The notes under the pieces: model-generated
Seen by the model: the letters and a program-made list of their open reading frames with translations, nothing else
Told to the model about the DNA's origin: nothing
Database searches by the model: none
Position numbers and translations under genes: made by a program
DNA from: JAAXQD01 sp035529735
Lineage (GTDB): Bacteria; Desulfobacterota; Desulfobacteria; Desulfobacterales; UBA11574
Length of the DNA stretch: 17,363 bases
Direction: 5' to 3'
NCBI GenBank assembly: GCA_035529735.1
Contig: DATKWE010000052.1
Span: forward strand, 1 to 17,363
Shown here: positions 1 through 7,268 of the stretch, piece by piece
How positions within the stretch are numbered: position 1 is the first letter of the stretch
Layout of the letters: each line of letters opens with the position of its first letter

Positions 1-683
1 AAGGTATTTTGGTTTATGAGAACGAATCTGCCGACAAAGAAAAAGACCATATGGTAGATTTTTGTAAATGGAATGGCCATCAGCATGAGTTCCCCTGTCA
101 ACATGTGCAGAATGATAAATGATTTATAATCAAACGCTTGATAATATGCCAGACATCCTGTGAGAAACGGTGCGGTTGAAATAAGCAGGATTACATAATC
201 GTAAGCCGATGAAATAACGCGTAACCGCGGCAGAAAAATTCTTCGGATTAAAAAGTAGGCCGCACAGATAAGGAATATGAAGGTTAACCCGTTTGTAAAG
301 CGTTCTGAAAAAGAGAACAGGCTGAATCCAATCGCTTCTTCGATCAAAATGTTATGAGCCAGCAAAAAAATCGGCGTGATGATCAGGAATAGATGGAAAA
401 TACAGCTAACCACAATAGTTGTCGGACTGGTTCCGATGATTGTCAATTTTAGATTCGAAAAAAATCGGGCGAGGTCCTTTAGCGAGAAATTTCGAGGAGA
501 TTTTTGTTTTATGGACCCAATTCGTTGGATCCGGATGTTTCTTTTTTCAACTTTTGTCAGCGATATGAAATGAATGGTTCGAAGGATCGTACCGACAATA
601 CATACGGACAAGGATATCCATACAAACGGACCTCGGGCTAAATTGTAAATAACGTCATCCGATAAAATGGCGGATAGTTCCAT
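1..683 (-). CDS. NarI/TmcC-like membrane cytochrome b subunit (partial, C-terminus beyond window edge)
   Basis: An open frame runs from ATG at 683 to the left edge, giving 227 residues with no stop. It has five or more hydrophobic segments (about residues 18-40, 84-110, 131-150, 161-182 and 189-222). Histidines lie at 97 and 110 in one segment and at 193 and 211 in the last. The 18-residue spacing of the second pair equals that of the heme-ligating histidines in NarI, so a diheme b-type quinone-reactive subunit of the NarI/DsrM/TmcC group is the best reading. A GTG at 692 lies closer to a GAGA ribosome-binding-like sequence and may be the true start. The gene follows the MetV-like gene by about 60 nt and the cytochrome c gene on the same strand, so it is probably the membrane subunit of one complex. 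A catalytic Fe-S partner (TmcB/HdrD-like) might follow off the window. The family call is by sequence character only. Confidence 0.7.
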   Translation of the reverse strand, partial: MELSAILSDDVIYNLARGPFVWISLSVCIVGTILRTIHFISLTKVEKRNIRIQRIGSIKQKSPRNFSLKDLARFFSNLKLTIIGTSPTTIVVSCIFHLFLIITPIFLLAHNILIEEAIGFSLFSFSERFTNGLTFIFLICAAYFLIRRIFLPRLRVISSAYDYVILLISTAPFLTGCLAYYQAFDYKSFIILHMLTGELMLMAIPFTKIYHMVFFFVGRFVLINQNT

Positions 684-748
684 ACAACACACATAATCTC
701 TTAAAACAATTCTCTTTCGTGTAGAATTGAATGTTCGTTCAAGAAGCG

Positions 749-1444
749 CTATGCGACCTTTTTTAGGTATCGGTCTTCATATGGTTCTTGGACGATAGTC
801 CGTTGAACCTGATCTTGCCATTGCGGCGGGTTTTTAATTTTTAAAATGCAATCCAGGCGGTTCTGTTTTTTTAAGCGTTCATAAATGTCATACCAAGCAC
901 ATGAGACGTCATCCATGCCCTTAAACATGCTTACTTCACACAAGCCTTTTTGGGTACCGCCGCAGGGGCCATTGAAAAGCCCTTTTGCACATCGTGTTAC
1001 CGGACAAATTCCGCCGGTATAGGCCAACATGCATTCACCGCAGGCCCGGCATTTTTCTTCATATATCCCGATGCCTCTGTCAACGCCGATACCAACGGTG
1101 TTGATCGCAGGGAAAACCGGTTTTTCCGTAAACCGCTCAGCAAGATACTGTACGCCCGCGCCACAAGCCATGGATAAAAGACAATCATGTTCCTGAACGA
1201 TTTCATCTAATTCAGCCAAGAACTGCATATTGCACTGACGTTCGATAGTTAAGGTTTTGATACATTTTCTTGTTTTATCCGGTTTATATAGCCGATTTAG
1301 ATCGGCTTTAAGGACGTTGGTTTCTTTTTGGCCGCCGGCCATGCACACCGAGACACAGCCACCGCATCCGACAATTAAAATATTGTTATATGCGTCGATG
1401 AAGGATTTTATTTCCTCCAACGGTTTTCTTTTACCTTTTACCAT
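749..1444 (-). CDS. MetV-like protein (methylenetetrahydrofolate reductase C-terminal domain, Fe-S/zinc)
   Basis: This 231-residue protein has 12 conserved-looking cysteines: C27, C30 and C34 near the N-terminus (GCGGC...C), C93 in SMACGAGVQ, then C132, C135, C138, C147, C152, C161, C169 and C182. The TGGICP, NGPCGG and CAW motifs are the hallmarks of the MTHFR C-terminal domain (MetV in acetogens), which binds Fe-S clusters and zinc and partners MetF. No MetF is visible here. The frame is open to 1501, but ATG 1444 is preferred because GGAGG sits 5 nt upstream (1450-1454) and the family normally starts near here. It follows the cytochrome c gene by 20 nt and precedes the cytochrome b gene, so the three look co-transcribed. 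Its role is inferred: either an electron-transfer adaptor or part of a quinone/cytochrome-linked methylene-THF system. The domain call is firm; the function is not. Confidence 0.85.
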   Translation of the reverse strand: MVKGKRKPLEEIKSFIDAYNNILIVGCGGCVSVCMAGGQKETNVLKADLNRLYKPDKTRKCIKTLTIERQCNMQFLAELDEIVQEHDCLLSMACGAGVQYLAERFTEKPVFPAINTVGIGVDRGIGIYEEKCRACGECMLAYTGGICPVTRCAKGLFNGPCGGTQKGLCEVSMFKGMDDVSCAWYDIYERLKKQNRLDCILKIKNPPQWQDQVQRTIVQEPYEDRYLKKVA

Positions 1445-1464
1445 TTCTACCTCCGAAAATAGGG

Positions 1465-1881
1465 CTATCCGGTTTTTGTTTTGATATGGCATTCTCCACA
1501 AAGGATGGGCCCGGTTTTCATATTCGCTGCACTTAACCGGTCATGGCAGCCCATACACTGCCTGTGATACGCGCGTTGGAGATTGTATTTTACCTTATTA
1601 TTATGACAAGATGCGCATAAAATTTCCAGATCGCCCTCTTCCAGGTCACCCGCGTCTAAAATATTTTTGCCGGTTTCATATTTATGATGGCATTCCAGGC
1701 AATCCTGGTTCTCCATGTGTTGATCATGGTAATTTTCTAGAAACATAACCGGCGGCCGGCGGTGAGGAGCAAACTCATTATTGGGATCGATCTTAGCATT
1801 AAGGATGGTAAGGCTGATAAATACCGTTCCCAAAACAACAAACAGCGTCAAGCAAACAATTTTTTTCAGATTAAAATTCAT
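1465..1881 (-). CDS. Membrane-anchored tetraheme class III cytochrome c (c3/TmcA-like)
   Basis: The 138-residue protein has an N-terminal hydrophobic segment (about residues 6-28, signal peptide or anchor) and four CxxCH heme-binding motifs starting at C61, C89, C109 and C128. Extra histidines at 40, 52, 55, 66 and 106 are candidates for the distal ligands needed for bis-histidine coordination. Size, heme number and spacing fit the cytochrome c3 family that carries electrons in the periplasm of sulfate reducers, for example the TmcA subunit of the Tmc transmembrane complex. A weak GAAGAG ribosome-binding-like sequence precedes ATG 1881. It is the first gene of an apparent three-gene operon with the MetV-like protein and a cytochrome b. 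No cleavage site is obvious, so the protein could remain tethered to the membrane. Confidence 0.88.
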   Translation of the reverse strand: MNFNLKKIVCLTLFVVLGTVFISLTILNAKIDPNNEFAPHRRPPVMFLENYHDQHMENQDCLECHHKYETGKNILDAGDLEEGDLEILCASCHNNKVKYNLQRAYHRQCMGCHDRLSAANMKTGPILCGECHIKTKTG

Positions 1882-1942
1882 CGTACTCTTCGGAATAACA
1901 TCTGTTTAACCATTTGATATCATGAATTAATGATGGAAAAAA

Positions 1943-1969
1943 ATAATATCTAAATTCGTTTATCATCAA
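1943..1969 (-). promoter_or_regulatory. Weak sigma-70-like promoter for the cytochrome c operon
   Basis: On the minus strand TTGATG (1969-1964) and TATTAT (1948-1943) are separated by 15 nt, about 60 nt before the cytochrome start codon. The -10 matches 5 of 6 and the -35 4 of 6, but the spacer is short, so this is only a candidate in an AT-rich stretch. Confidence 0.25.
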
Positions 1970-1981
1970 AAAACACAAGTC

Positions 1982-2010
1982 CGGCAGGTGCCACAAAGAG
2001 GCACCTGCTG
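1982..2010 (-). terminator. Second hairpin downstream of the two-unit cysteine protein gene
   Basis: A perfect 9-bp stem (GCAGGTGCC, 1984-1992, with GGCACCTGC, 2000-2008) has a 7-nt loop. In minus-strand direction a T run (TTTTTT) follows about 10 nt later. It may be a back-up terminator for the gene ending at 2081 or simply a spacer hairpin before the cytochrome operon. Confidence 0.4.
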
Positions 2011-2014
2011 TCAA

Positions 2015-2054
2015 GAAAAAATAGTGAAGCTCCCCGCTCCAAGGGGCGGGGAGC
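2015..2054 (-). terminator. Intrinsic terminator of the two-unit cysteine protein gene
   Basis: GCTCCCCGC (2029-2037) pairs with GCGGGGAGC (2046-2054). In minus-strand direction the stem is followed by TTCACTATTTTTTC. It begins 26 nt after the stop codon at 2081, the expected position for a Rho-independent terminator. Confidence 0.8.
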
Positions 2055-2080
2055 TGCTGGCATAATTTTTATAAAAAATT

Positions 2081-2812
2081 TTAGTGATCTCCTTCATAGT
2101 ATTTGCATGTATGAATCTCTAAATCCTTGAGTATATACTGCTGCCGTATTTTTCTGGTATTCGAAAAGTCTTTTCCCTGTTCCAGTCGTACCATTTGATA
2201 AAAGTCACACCTCTCGCAGGCGCATTCTTTTGATGCAAATCCTTCCCGAACTCGGCCAAGGCAAAGGGTTCCGGATACTGCCCAGCAGGCACGACCCCCC
2301 TTGTTGCCCTGGTTGATACCTTCAAATGCCGGGTCTTCCGCAGCCGGACATACCCCCAATTCATCGACGAATTCACCGCCCGGTTCTCTTCCGCACTCCA
2401 TAAATTCCCAGCAATTGGCTTTCGGCAAATTTTCCCACCGTCCCCTGAGGGTCCGAATGTTTAGGTTTAAATGGTCTTTGTATTTTTTTCCCACATGACG
2501 TTTCAGATCGCCCAAAATGAGTGCCCGGCGGATTTCTCGGGTGTCTTGCAATTTACATCCCTGCTGCATTAGAACCAACTTGAAAAAACTACATTGTTTG
2601 CAATCGCTGAGTTTCATTGCAAAGGTACCCTGCACTTTTCCTTCACAGAGTGTCCCTGAAATCGCCCAGCAGGCACGCCCGCCGCTCTTGCCCTGGTTCA
2701 TACCGTCGAGGCTCGTGTCACGTGCAGCCGGGCATATTCCATATTCAGACACATTGTCGCCGCCCGGCTCCCTGCCACACTTATTGAATTCCCAACAATT
2801 CATTTTTGCCAT
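2081..2812 (-). CDS. Duplicated seven-cysteine (two-CW-like) protein
   Basis: The protein of 243 residues consists of two copies of one unit. Cysteines at 6, 12, 27, 48, 56, 71 and 74 recur at 134, 140, 155, 176, 184, 199 and 202, an exact offset of 128 residues. Each unit reads NCWEF..CGREPGG, then CPAA, then GGRACWA.SGTLC, then a CxxC/CxxxC-like pair. Each contains two CW dipeptides, the layout described as a two-CW domain in Desulfobacterota proteins, where it is often attached to signalling proteins. Metal or Fe-S binding is likely from the cysteine pattern but unproven. ATG 2812 is chosen over the longer open frame (2875) because AAGG lies 8 nt upstream. There is no signal peptide, so it is probably cytoplasmic. 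It is a single gene with its own terminator; the function is unknown. Confidence 0.75.
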   Translation of the reverse strand: MAKMNCWEFNKCGREPGGDNVSEYGICPAARDTSLDGMNQGKSGGRACWAISGTLCEGKVQGTFAMKLSDCKQCSFFKLVLMQQGCKLQDTREIRRALILGDLKRHVGKKYKDHLNLNIRTLRGRWENLPKANCWEFMECGREPGGEFVDELGVCPAAEDPAFEGINQGNKGGRACWAVSGTLCLGRVREGFASKECACERCDFYQMVRLEQGKDFSNTRKIRQQYILKDLEIHTCKYYEGDH

Positions 2813-2961
2813 GTTCATTTCCTTTTTATTCCCGGAAGATATTCCCGTTAAATTTATGCGCCCTGCAATATCCACCCGGAAGCGCTGAGAGCCATTGCAT
2901 TCTAGAATTTGTTGTTAAAAATTTGAGCAAATGGTTTTCGTATAAGTTAAGGTGCTAAATC

Positions 2962-2976
2962 TGACACATTGTGTCA
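2962..2976. promoter_or_regulatory. Perfect 7+1+7 palindrome, possible operator
   Basis: TGACACA-T-TGTGTCA is a perfect dyad about 150 nt upstream of the two-unit cysteine protein gene and just inside the upstream part of the degraded transporter frame. It has the size of a dimeric regulator site, but no known consensus is matched. Confidence 0.25.
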
Positions 2977-3069
2977 TTCAAAAAACATGCCAATACCATC
3001 GAACCCTTAGATATTGCATCGGAAATGCTTCTTATTGCGCTTTAATCGGTGTCTGGGTCAAAATTTCCG

Positions 3070-3105
3070 TCCATTTTGGAAAATTAAATTCCAAAATGGA
3101 TTTTT
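3070..3105 (+). terminator. Terminator-like hairpin inside the degraded transporter frame
   Basis: TCCATTTTGGAA (3070-3081) and TTCCAAAATGGA (3089-3100) form a perfect 12-bp stem with a 7-nt loop, followed directly by TTTTT. It is AT-rich but has terminator form. Its position inside the open frame argues that the preceding residues are not translated. Confidence 0.45.
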
Positions 3106-3668
3106 ATCCGCCTTTAAATTTTGCTAAACATGGCAATCATTCATCGATACCCCATATTGACGCCCCAATTCTACACGATGCGCCCACATGTGTTCTGCTT
3201 ATGACCCTGGGGTCGATGCCTTTTTGGGCCCTGTTACTGCTATGGGTTGCACCGCCGCCGCCACTCAAAAACCAACTCATAAACACGTTCATTGTTGCCG
3301 TATCGTCGGGCATTATTGGGACTTCAATATTTTATAACGCAAGAAACTCATCAAAATCTCCTTACGTTATATCAGGGGTTGATGCGACTCAATCCGGTGG
3401 AATTGTGTTTTCTCTGGTGGGTGAAATACTGATGTTAAATGGTGCGTGGCCTCAGCTAACCGGCGTTGTTGGAATTATTTTGATCGTGGTGGGGATTATC
3501 GGCTACAGCTTGAAAAGATATTAGAAGCTGTCTCAAAAATAGTCGGTTACACGTCATACGGTTGTTGGGAACACATACGGGGCGTTCGACAGAAAAATGA
3601 TGGGAGGCCCTTCATTTTGTCTTTAAATTCCGACGCCGTCCTTGTTCCTCAATTTGACAACCAACGCT

Positions 3669-3992
3669 TCAGGGTCTGTGTTTCAGTTTTTCCAGCGGGG
3701 GATTCACCCCAAGATCGAATATTTCATATTCCGTCTCACCATCGAGGAATTTTTCGAGTTTTTGTTCTATGGATTTCCGCAACTCGCTGTTTTTCCATTT
3801 ATTCCAATATTCGATACTCCTCCAGTTTGAGACGATCACAACGCGAAACGGATCGTCATGGTCCCACATGGTCTCAGCGGTTATGTACCCTTCCTGGTCC
3901 ATAGCCCCAAAACGAATCTCTTTTATGACCTTGTTGATGTCGTTGACATACCCCTCTTTGAATCGTCGTTTTATTAACACCTTGATTGGCAT
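3669..3992 (-). CDS. Antibiotic biosynthesis monooxygenase (ABM) domain protein
   Basis: This 107-residue protein begins MPIKVLIKRRFKEGY and has the alternating strand-helix character of the ABM ferredoxin-like fold. It includes a central segment (about residues 49-70) reading PFRVVIVSNWRSIEYWNKW, close to the family pattern in which a W/Y-rich helix follows a strand. Members are dimeric and include heme-degrading enzymes, quinone-forming monooxygenases and many uncharacterised stress proteins; the substrate cannot be read here. AAAGGGGAG lies just upstream of ATG 3992, a good ribosome binding site. It stands alone, convergent with the transporter remnant and divergent from the DUF3786 gene. 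No signal peptide or cofactor motif is visible. Confidence 0.75.
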   Translation of the reverse strand: MPIKVLIKRRFKEGYVNDINKVIKEIRFGAMDQEGYITAETMWDHDDPFRVVIVSNWRSIEYWNKWKNSELRKSIEQKLEKFLDGETEYEIFDLGVNPPLEKLKHRP

Positions 3993-4243
3993 TGTTCTCC
4001 CCTTTGGTGGCCGGATTTTATCTTTTGATTTTTAATGGATTTTTCGGTATGGGTAATCCGCATCGATCGACGGCGCACACATCCTGTTTTTATTGTTAAT
4101 AAGTGGCATAAAAAAAGATATTTATCAAAACATATTCCGACTTTTCTTTATCAAAGGTGGGTGTGCGGAACCGATGCATGGATTTCAAGCCTATTTTAAA
4201 AAATTTTCCGCCGATCATGGCCGGAAAAAAGGAGAATCCCCGT

Positions 4244-5050
4244 ATGGCTCAATTTACAAATACCATGGAAATCTTCAAACTGCTCGATAAATCGAATTGT
4301 AGAAAGTGTTACAAGCCGACATGTCTGGCATTTGCTGCCGCCGTATTCCAGGGTGAAAAACAGCTCGACGAGTGCCCGCATCTGGAGCGAGAGATCATCG
4401 AGAAGTATGGCGGACCGGCCGCCAATCATATGACGCTGGTGCAGGAGCGGGAACAGGCCATGGAACAGTTGAAAGGAAAAATTGCCACCCTGGATCTTGG
4501 TTTGGCCGCCCGGAGATTGGGGGCCCGGTTTTCTGACGATAAATTGACGATCAAGTGTCTCGGCAAGGACTTCAGCGTCGATACAAGGGGGAACATTACA
4601 ACCGACATCCACGTCCATTCATGGATAACGATACCTGTACTCAACTACATCCTCCATGGTGCAGGCGTCCCTGTTTCAGGAAAATGGACTCCATTCAGGG
4701 AACTGGACGGCGGGAAGACGTGGTATCGGCTTTTTGGACAACGATGCGAAAAACCCTTAAAAAAAGTGGCGGACACCTATACCGATCTTTTTGAAGATAT
4801 GATTCACCTTTTCAACGGCCGGCAAGTGGAAAAACATTACAACGCCGATATTTCACTGGTGTTGCACCCGCTGCCCAACGTGCCGCTTCTGATCTGCTAC
4901 TGGAAGCCCGAAGATGGACTCGAATCGAGCCTCAACATTTTTTTCGATGCAACCGCCGAAGAGAATCTCAACATTGAATCCATCTATATTCTGGGTGCCG
5001 GACTGGTGATAATGTTTGAAAAGCTCGCTGTTCGGCACGGTATACAATAA
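4244..5050 (+). CDS. (4Fe-4S)-binding DUF3786 protein
   Basis: The 268-residue protein starts with a CxxCx4Cx16C motif (C19, C22, C27, C44) of the kind that holds a 4Fe-4S cluster in RnfB and the gamma subunit of the corrinoid Fe-S protein. The remainder (about residues 75-268) carries the DUF3786 pattern, including WITIPVLNYILHGAG, GKWTPFRELDGGK and the C-terminal segment with PLLICYWKPEDG and a terminal helix. DUF3786 proteins occur mainly in anaerobes of the corrinoid/C1 world and their activity is not established. ATG 4244 is chosen because AGGAGA is 8 nt upstream; the open frame begins earlier at 4157 without a ribosome binding site. It is monocistronic by position, with no same-strand neighbour within 300 nt. 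Confidence 0.85.
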   Translation: MAQFTNTMEIFKLLDKSNCRKCYKPTCLAFAAAVFQGEKQLDECPHLEREIIEKYGGPAANHMTLVQEREQAMEQLKGKIATLDLGLAARRLGARFSDDKLTIKCLGKDFSVDTRGNITTDIHVHSWITIPVLNYILHGAGVPVSGKWTPFRELDGGKTWYRLFGQRCEKPLKKVADTYTDLFEDMIHLFNGRQVEKHYNADISLVLHPLPNVPLLICYWKPEDGLESSLNIFFDATAEENLNIESIYILGAGLVIMFEKLAVRHGIQ

Positions 5051-5450
5051 TCATATATCCTATATGGGCAAACCGGATTCCTCACATCCACATAAGCGTC
5101 GACCCCGGTGCGGGTCCCACGATTATCTTGACCTTTCAAGGGCAATGGTGTATTTAATTTATTAAGTTAAAACAATCTGGTATCGAATCTCATTTGCGCC
5201 CGAGTGCGGGACTCGGCGTATTCCGCTGATTTCAAATTTTCTATCAAGCCGTTACAGATCTAATCTATCCGCCCAGTGAACCATAGAAGTCCCATTACCG
5301 TTGTCGAGTGATTTCGGCGGTCCGTTTTTCAATGGTGTGAAGCCTATCATGCAGAAGGTCCTTAAAATCCCGGATGGAGCCTCACCGATTTTTTGAAATG
5401 GATGCTGAGTTTTAAGATATTTTTAACCTCTAAACATAAGGGGGATGCAA
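5051..5450. other. 400-nt spacer upstream of hcp
   Basis: No coding signal is seen. It holds small hairpins (GACCC/GGGTC at 5101-5116; CCGAGT/ACTCGG at 5200-5216), a dyad CTTGA-N4-TCAAG at 5127-5140, and a partial CRP/FNR-family half-site pair TGTGA-N6-TCATG (5336-5351, 8 of 10 positions) about 100 nt before hcp. Long regulated leaders are common for hcp, whose CRP-family regulator HcpR is known in anaerobes, but none of these sites is a convincing match. Confidence 0.4.
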
Positions 5451-7076
5451 ATGTTTTGTTATCAATGTGAACAGACGGCAAAAGGTACAGGGTGTACGGT
5501 GCAGGGTGTTTGCGGTAAAAAACCCGAGGTGGCGGCCCTGCAGGATCTGCTCCTCTATACGCTCATGGGACTGTCCCAGGTCGCCCAAGCGGGGCGAAAA
5601 GCTGGGATCACGGATCCGGACATTAACGTTTTTACGGTTAAAGCGGCCTTTTCCACGTTGACCAATGTAGATTTCGATCCCGATCGTTTTCTGACGTTGA
5701 TTCATCAGGCTGCAGAAAAGCGTGATCAGCTCAAAGAAAAGATTACCAACGCCGGTGGAACTGTGGATTTGCCCGACGGTCCTGCCGGATTTACCCCCCT
5801 ACCCACCTTGGAAGAATTGATCGAGCAGGGTGAGGCGGTGGGCCTGAAATCCTATCCCGGAGACGACCCGGATATTCTTTCTTTGAAGCACACCGTTCTT
5901 TTCGGCATAAAGGGGGTCAGCGCCTATGCAGACCACGCCCAAATTTTTGGCCGGGAGGATGATGCGGTGTATGCTTACATTCATGAAGGTCTGGCGGCCA
6001 TCCAGAGAGACGATTTAAGCGTGGACGACTGGGTGGGTCTGGCCCTTCGGTGTGGCGAAGCTGCCTACAAAGCCATGGAACTGCTCGATGCCGGGAACAC
6101 GAGCACATACGGCCACCCGGTGCCCACCAAAGTCCCCTTGGGATACAAAAAAGGAAAGGCCATTTTAGTGTCGGGACACGATTTGAAAGATCTTGAAGAG
6201 CTTCTCAAACAGACCCAGGGCAAAGGCATTTACATCTATACCCATGGCGAGATGCTTTCCACCCATGGATACCCGGCGTTGAAGAAATACGAACATTTTT
6301 ATGGTCAGTTTGGTACGGCCTGGCAAAAGCAGATCAAAGAATTTTCTGACTTTCCCGGCGCCATTTTAATGACCACCAACTGTATCCAACGGCCCAAGAA
6401 CGAATATAAAGACAATATTTTTACCTCCGGAATGGTCGGCTGGCCGGGTGTTCCCCATATTTCCGATCTGAATTTTCAACCGGTGATTGACAGAGCCCTT
6501 GCGCTGCCCGGCTTTCTGGAAGATGGAAACGGCCGGGAAGTCACCGTGGGCTTTGCCCGAAACGCAGTCCTGGGTGTTGCGGATACGATCATCGAAGCGG
6601 TCAAGGCCGGCGCCATCCGGCACTTTTTTCTGGTGGCGGGCTGTGACGGCGCCAAGCCCGGGCGTAATTATTACACCGAATTTGTGGAAAAGGTTCCCAA
6701 AGACTGCGTTGTGTTGACCCTGGCCTGCGGCAAGTATCGCTTTTTCGACAAAGACCTGGGCGATATCGGCGGCATCCCGAGGCTGCTGGATGCCGGTCAG
6801 TGCAATGACGCTTACTCGGCGGTTCAGATCGCTGTGGCCCTTGCCAATGCCTTTAATGTGGATGTGAACGAACTTCCCCTTTCTATGATCATATCTTGGT
6901 ATGAACAGAAGGCGGTGTGTGTCCTGTTGGCGCTGCTGCATTTGGGAATCAAGGGCATCCGACTCGGCCCGACACTCCCGGCTTTTTTAACACCCAATGT
7001 GCTTGAAACGCTGGTGAAAACCTTTGACATCAAACCGATTGCCACGCCGGAGGAGGACCTGAAGGCCATTTTGGGA
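5451..7076 (+). CDS. hcp: Hybrid cluster protein (class I), NO/hydroxylamine reductase
   Basis: The enzyme (about 542 residues) reduces NO or hydroxylamine in the cytoplasm and protects anaerobes from nitrosative stress. The N-terminus MFCYQCEQT carries Cx2Cx8Cx5C (C3, C6, C15, C21), the class I pattern for the cubane cluster. All hybrid-cluster ligands are visible: H243 (SGHD), E267 (THGE), C311 (TTNC), the persulfide cysteine C398 (VAGCDG), C426 (LACGKYRF), C451 (GQCND), and E485 with K487 (WYEQK). Start choice: AAGGGGG directly abuts the ATG at 5445, which is too close to be used. The ATG at 5451 has correct spacing and gives the canonical N-terminus. No hcr reductase gene follows. A hairpin terminator lies at 7173-7209. 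The gene is complete and undamaged. Confidence 0.97.
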
Positions 7077-7172
7077 TGACCCCAAGGGGTTGGGCAGAAA
7101 AACCCTAAAACCCTAATTGAGCGAAAGTTTATAATATTTCTCCCAGTTTGTTTACGATCAATTAGGGTAAAA

Positions 7173-7209
7173 GAAAAGCGTGGATCATCAGGCCGATGCC
7201 ACGCTTTTC
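7173..7209 (+). terminator. Terminator between convergent hcp and katA (possibly bidirectional)
   Basis: GAAAAGCGTGG (7173-7183) pairs perfectly with CCACGCTTTTC (7199-7209) around a 15-nt loop. T-rich sequence follows on the plus strand (CATTTTAC), and the A-rich left flank gives a T-rich tail on the minus strand, so it could end both hcp and katA. Confidence 0.7.
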
Positions 7210-7268
7210 CATTTTACTAAGGAATTCATTGCGTATCCGACAGTTAGCGAAATCCCTTTATTGGCTGT

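Larger units (their letters stand above)
2952..3524 (+). pseudogene. C-terminal remnant of an EmrE/DMT-type multidrug transporter
   Basis: The frame encodes 190 residues, but only the part after about residue 75 resembles a protein family. Four hydrophobic helices (about residues 81-101, 107-127, 138-162 and 168-187) with FYNARN...GVDATQSGGIVFSLVGE match the C-terminal half of the EmrE-like multidrug efflux transporters of the drug/metabolite transporter superfamily, which normally have about 10 helices and 300 residues. The first 48 residues look non-coding and contain a terminator-like hairpin (3070-3100). A more natural internal ATG is at 3096. The upstream neighbour starts only about 140 nt away on the other strand, so the N-terminal half is missing rather than frameshifted. 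It is probably a non-functional remnant of transfer or deletion; expression of a four-helix fragment cannot be excluded. Confidence 0.6.

Noticed and set aside
376..573. Plus-strand 65-residue frame
   Set aside because: It is antisense to the cytochrome b gene, which explains the membrane-protein pattern on the other strand.
5127..5140. CTTGA-N4-TCAAG as an FNR or HcpR site for hcp
   Set aside because: The spacing between half-sites differs from the FNR pattern and it lies about 310 nt upstream; kept only as a note in the spacer entry.
5445..5450. ATG 5445 as hcp start
   Set aside because: The Shine-Dalgarno directly abuts it; ATG 5451 has correct spacing and gives the canonical N-terminus.
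6366..6941. 191-residue minus-strand frame inside hcp
   Set aside because: It is antisense to hybrid-cluster motifs and has no independent support.
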